Source of the DNA: Campylobacterales bacterium
GTDB lineage: Bacteria; Campylobacterota; Campylobacteria; Campylobacterales; Nitratiruptoraceae
Assembly: GCA_027065825.1 (NCBI GenBank)
Contig: JAMONM010000049.1
Location: forward strand, 1-41,088
DNA: 41,088 nt
Direction of reading: 5' to 3'
In this document: positions 41,042 to 41,088 of the stretch, piece by piece
How the letters are laid out: every line of letters starts with the position of its first letter
Numbering within the stretch: the first letter of the stretch is position 1
Translations under genes and position numbers: made by a program
The notes under the pieces: model-generated
Seen by the model: only the letters and a program-made list of their open reading frames with translations
What the model was told of the DNA's origin: nothing
Databases searched by the model: none

Positions 41042-41088
41042 ATGAAAATTTCCCCAGTATACGAGAGGCCGGCTTTTGAAAGCATTCA
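41042..41088 (+). CDS. Start of the next gene (possibly fliE), cut by the window
   Basis: An ATG at 41042, six bases after AAGGA (41031-41035), opens a frame of 15 codons reading MKISPVYERPAFESI before the window ends. In most flagellates fliE follows flgB-flgC, so FliE is the expected product, but the residues seen are too few to confirm this. Confidence 0.5.
   Translation, partial: MKISPVYERPAFESI

Overview
The window reads as a Campylobacterota (former Epsilonproteobacteria) chromosome. Evidence: a fused IspDF; the block pgpA / ATP-sulfurylase-like / HP1021-type orphan regulator / ispDF / mrp, which matches the Cj1606-Cj1610 neighbourhood of Campylobacter jejuni as I remember it; a TlpD-like soluble chemoreceptor with a CZB domain; CheV; a remote CheZ; and flagellar genes including a PflA-like TPR protein. 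Frequent AGA/AGG arginine and ATA isoleucine codons together with an oxidoanion/sulfur reductase suggest a thermophilic or vent-type anaerobic or microaerobic respirer. The genus cannot be fixed from this sequence. No tRNA, rRNA, CRISPR, IS element or phage gene was seen, and coding density is about 97 percent.

Layout. (1) 1-447: 3' end of a sensor histidine kinase. (2) 448-697: the longest non-coding stretch, with an 11-bp inverted repeat. (3) 698-5591: respiratory operon in the order Fe-S subunit (B), NrfD-type membrane subunit (C), 1104-residue Tat-exported molybdopterin subunit (A). (4) 5598-5939: convergent small cytochrome c. (5) 5995-8427: TorD-like chaperone, a multi-cluster ferredoxin and two unrecognised proteins, probably maturation or electron-transfer accessories. 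(6) 12092 down to 8431 (minus): ispDF, HP1021-like regulator, divergent Sat-like protein, pgpA. (7) 12258-15685 (plus): thiC, mrp, a ParA-like ATPase. (8) 22784 down to 15690 (minus): chemotaxis operon cheZ, cheA, cheW, cheV, cheY, TlpD-like receptor, PAS protein. (9) 22948-25676 (plus): membrane chemoreceptor, PilZ protein, fliG. (10) 25840 to the window end: one very compact flagellar operon of about 15 kb behind a near-consensus sigma70 promoter (fliM, fliN, flgF, flgG, flgA, flgH, flgI, flgJ, flhA, flhF, flhG, fliA, fliK, pflA-like, flgB, flgC and the start of another gene).

How the parts fit. The B-C-A module would take electrons from quinol in the membrane and reduce a periplasmic sulfur or metalloid oxyanion. 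The TorD-like protein would help load its molybdenum cofactor. The HP1021-like regulator has a receiver lacking the phosphoacceptor Asp, so it is probably not driven by phosphorylation, and candidate HP1021 boxes flank its own operon promoter. The chemotaxis operon supplies a full excitation pathway (receptor, CheW/CheV, CheA, CheY, CheZ), but no CheR or CheB is present here. The flagellar operon supplies the switch, rod, P and L rings, export gate, flagellar number/placement GTPase and ATPase, sigma28 and hook-length control.

Points most worth a second look: the substrate of the long B-C-A reductase and its TorD/polyferredoxin/two-ORFan accessory operon; the Sat-like enzyme lacking the QxRN motif beside the HP1021 homologue; three copies of an LAAQWEA motif in FliN; a recurring architecture in which stop codons lie inside compact hairpins at transcription-unit ends; a perfect FNR-type box before mrp; and a degenerate PAS chemoreceptor.
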